This document shows positions 62,256 to 64,000 of a stretch of 64,000 bases of DNA, in pieces. The notes beneath the pieces were generated by a model. The model did no database searches. It was not told where the DNA came from and saw only the letters and a program-made list of their open reading frames with translations. The translations under genes were made by a program, and so were the position numbers. Position 1 is the first letter of the stretch. Every line of letters begins with the position of its first letter. The DNA is from an uncultured Clostridia bacterium (GTDB taxonomy: Bacteria > Bacillota > Clostridia > Oscillospirales > Ruminococcaceae): assembly GCA_947623585.1 (NCBI GenBank), contig CANQHA010000001.1, positions 1 through 64,000 on the forward strand. Reading direction: 5' to 3'.

Positions 62256-63104
62256 ATGTCAAACATAAATATTTACGGCGGCAACGATTTCACGCCCGAC
62301 GGCTCATTATACGACAGCGTCACGATAGCCGGCTCGGGAGACATCACCGGCCCGCTCAACTGTAATTCGCTTAAAATCTCCGGCTCGGGCGACGTTTTGG
62401 GCCCTGTCAGGTGCGAGGGCGGCGTATCTATCTTCGGCTCGGGAGATATCATCGGCCCACTCACCTGCAAATCTCTCAAAATCTCGGGCTCGGGCGATAT
62501 CAACGGCTTCGTCAACTGTGAGGGCGACGTTTCCTTAAGCGGCTCGGGAGACATTAACGGTCCATTGACCTGCGGCTCGCTCAAAATCTCGGGCTCGGGC
62601 GATATCAGCGGCGAAATCAAATGCGAGGGCGACGTATTGATGAGCGGCTCCGGCGATATCGGCGGCTCCGTTGCCTGCAGCTTGATGAGTATGTCGGGTT
62701 CCGTAAGCGTTGCAAAGAGCGTCAAAGCCCATAAGCTCGAGATGAGCGGCGTCGGCAAAATCGACGGCGACGCTGTTTGCGAGGAAGCCCATATCTCGGG
62801 CTTGTCCTCCATCGGCGGTCTTTTGAACGCCGAGAACATCGTTATCGAGCCCGGAAGCATAAAAATCGGCGAGATTGGCTGCACTGCCTTGACCGTCAGA
62901 ACGCGCGGCTTTGGGGGCGGTGAAAAGAAATTATCCTGCCGCGTTATCGAGGGCGACGATATCACCCTTGAATACACCGAATGTAAAACGGTTCGCGGCA
63001 AAAACGTCCGAATCGGCCGGGGCTGCAAAATAGAATCGGTTGAGTATTCCGAAACGCTCAACGTTGACGATTCCGCCGAGGTCGGCAGCAAATTAAAGGT
63101 ATAA
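62256..63104 (+). CDS. Bactofilin-like polymer-forming protein
   Basis: A 282-residue protein built of beta-helix repeats. Residues 25-150 repeat a unit of about 21 residues such as ISGSGDINGPLTCGSLK, with SGSGD recurring about every 10-11 residues, typical of YhbE/YhbF-type bactofilins (DUF583). These self-assemble into cytoskeletal filaments without nucleotides. The C-terminal part is less regular. ATG 62256 follows AGAGGAGG; the longer open frame upstream only overlaps the DUF4004 gene. Confidence 0.88.
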   Translation: MSNINIYGGNDFTPDGSLYDSVTIAGSGDITGPLNCNSLKISGSGDVLGPVRCEGGVSIFGSGDIIGPLTCKSLKISGSGDINGFVNCEGDVSLSGSGDINGPLTCGSLKISGSGDISGEIKCEGDVLMSGSGDIGGSVACSLMSMSGSVSVAKSVKAHKLEMSGVGKIDGDAVCEEAHISGLSSIGGLLNAENIVIEPGSIKIGEIGCTALTVRTRGFGGGEKKLSCRVIEGDDITLEYTECKTVRGKNVRIGRGCKIESVEYSETLNVDDSAEVGSKLKV

Positions 63105-63108
63105 CGCC

Positions 63109-63137
63109 GAAAAAGCAGGGGAGACCCTGCTTTTTTT
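63109..63137 (+). terminator. Terminator after the bactofilin gene
   Basis: AAAAAGCAGGG, loop GAGA, CCCTGCTTTTTTT. Confidence 0.9.
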
Positions 63138-63170
63138 GAAAGATTTCCTGCAAAAATTTACAAAGATATA

Positions 63171-63199
63171 TTGCTATTTTACCCGCGTTATGTTAAAAT
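63171..63199 (+). promoter_or_regulatory. Promoter of the terminal PlsC-like gene
   Basis: TTGCTA at 63171-63176, 17 bases, then TAAAAT at 63194-63199. Confidence 0.72.
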
Positions 63200-63230
63200 G
63201 TATACGAAAAAATCTATCGGGGGCAGAAAA

Positions 63231-64000
63231 ATGGCGGGCGGAAAAAAGAAGATCGGAAGACCCAATCGGCTGTTATATTTTCTCGGCTTCGGCGTCTTAA
63301 GGCTTTATTTCCGCATTTTTGTCGGCACTCGCTTTCGCTTTGACAGAAGCGGTCTTTCCGATTTAAAGCGCGGCCCCGCGCTGATAATCGCTCCGCACAT
63401 TTCGGGGATAGATCACATCACCGTCGGCGTCGCCTGCAAAAAATACCGCCCCACCTTTGTTTTAAGCGAGCATCTTTTCGCGAAGCCGCTTATAAGATTC
63501 ATTCTCACAAACTTCGGGCACGTCGTTTCAAAGAGAATGTTCTCGGTCGACGCTGGGACTATCATGGGTATCATGCGGGCAAAGGCCGAGGGAAACGTCA
63601 TCGTTTTGTTCCCCGAGGGCAGAATGAACGCCGTCGCGCATACATATCCGGTCACCCAAGGCACCGCCGAGCTTATCAAGCGCCTTGAGATTCCGGTCTA
63701 CTGCGTAACCGGTAACGGCGCCGCCCTTGCCGACCCGAAGTGGTACAAGGGCTTCAGAAAAGGTCTCGTTGACGTCAAGACCTCAAAGGTTTTCAGCGCC
63801 GACGAGCTCAAAAGCCTCGGCATAGAAGAAATCTCAAAAAGGCTCGATGCGGCGATACTTCACGACGACGAAAAGGCCATGGCGGGGCACAGATACCCCG
63901 CTAAGGACACCGTAAAGGGTCTCGACGGAATAATTTACAAATGCCCCGAGTGCGGAAGCGAGTTTAACATTCGAGCCGAAAATTGCCGTGTTCGGTGCGA
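63231..64000 (+). CDS. PlsC-type acyltransferase with zinc ribbon, 3' end outside window
   Basis: The frame from ATG 63231 (after GGGGGCAG) is open to the window edge, giving at least 256 residues. The acyltransferase motif HX4D is HISGID (in IIAPHISGIDH), and FPEGRM is the second motif, as in 1-acyl-glycerol-3-phosphate acyltransferases. Past about residue 235 a zinc ribbon begins (YKCPECGSEFNIR, then further Cys), which is unusual for PlsC. It is a second PlsC-like domain in the window besides the cmk fusion. Confidence 0.82.
   Translation, partial: MAGGKKKIGRPNRLLYFLGFGVLRLYFRIFVGTRFRFDRSGLSDLKRGPALIIAPHISGIDHITVGVACKKYRPTFVLSEHLFAKPLIRFILTNFGHVVSKRMFSVDAGTIMGIMRAKAEGNVIVLFPEGRMNAVAHTYPVTQGTAELIKRLEIPVYCVTGNGAALADPKWYKGFRKGLVDVKTSKVFSADELKSLGIEEISKRLDAAILHDDEKAMAGHRYPAKDTVKGLDGIIYKCPECGSEFNIRAENCRVRC

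Noticed and set aside
62273-63091. Minus-strand open frame of 272 codons across the bactofilin gene
   Set aside because: A shadow of the repetitive codons; the plus-strand gene has SD, promoter and family match.
1-64000. Prophage, insertion sequence, integrase or toxin-antitoxin genes
   Set aside because: No transposase, integrase, phage structural gene or terminal inverted repeats seen; the TraX-like gene is the only mobile-element-associated name and the family is common on chromosomes.

Overview
The window is about 64 kb of a dense bacterial chromosome of roughly 50% GC. It is most likely from a spore-forming Clostridia lineage (Oscillospiraceae/Ruminococcaceae-like). Grounds for that: SpoIIIE/FtsK with TepA and YlzJ-like genes, a YtfJ/GerW-like gene, a DacF/PBP5-like carboxypeptidase, an IspH-RpsA fusion, a Gram-positive type pel locus without outer-membrane genes, ScpA/ScpB, CxxC-type L28, and strong SD and TTGACA/TATAAT signals. 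I see no insertion sequence, prophage, rRNA or CRISPR array. The window opens inside a tRNA-Thr(GGT) and closes inside a PlsC-type acyltransferase gene.

Region 1 (1-1346): tRNA-Thr end, its terminator, a methyltransferase and a FlaR-like P-loop kinase. Region 2 (1388-21505): one promoter (TTGACT-N17-TATAAT) followed by 14 tightly packed same-strand genes and a terminator. The first five follow the Gram-positive pel order (SDR-PelD, PelE, DUF2194/PelA-deacetylase-like, PelF, PelG). The rest is an accessory polysaccharide module: DUF2304, GT4, GT2, DUF4874/DUF4832, a GT2 fused to BspA-type leucine-rich repeats, a Glu-Pro repeat protein with coiled-coil ends, a second (Wzx-type) flippase, a large polytopic protein and a GT8. 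This extended pel operon is the best candidate for an undescribed system.

Region 3 (21543-28692), minus strand: two XRE regulators, an AraC/GyrI-like regulator, a possible 56-aa ORF, and an operon acn - small membrane protein - TraX-like - icd - internally deleted GyrI-like gene. It ends in a strong hairpin. Aconitase and isocitrate dehydrogenase would supply 2-oxoglutarate for glutamate synthesis. Region 4 (28785-39852): a plus-strand housekeeping/sporulation operon tepA, ylzJ, uppP, ftsK/spoIIIE, ComEC-like MBL, DUF3006, RpiR, BaiN-like, cmk-plsC fusion and ispH-rpsA fusion. The last gene carries an internal promoter and a perfect internal SD/ATG, which may give free ribosomal protein S1.

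Region 5 (39890-50354): class A PBP, rRNA methyltransferase, convergent mtaB, an HPr-like protein without the active-site His loop, convergent asnB, an SGNH-DUF4358-SBP lipoprotein operon, and rpmB. Region 6 (50476-57415): M50 protease, scpA, scpB, DUF2953, ytfJ, dacF-like, rluB, a GNAT-like ORF, and two small membrane-protein genes. Region 7 (57479-64000): GH115 alpha-glucuronidase, C_GCAxxG_C_C protein, a possible PD-(D/E)XK-plus-winged-helix protein, a DUF4004-bactofilin pair with a twin-operator promoter, and the partial PlsC gene. No gene-free stretch exceeds 300 bases.
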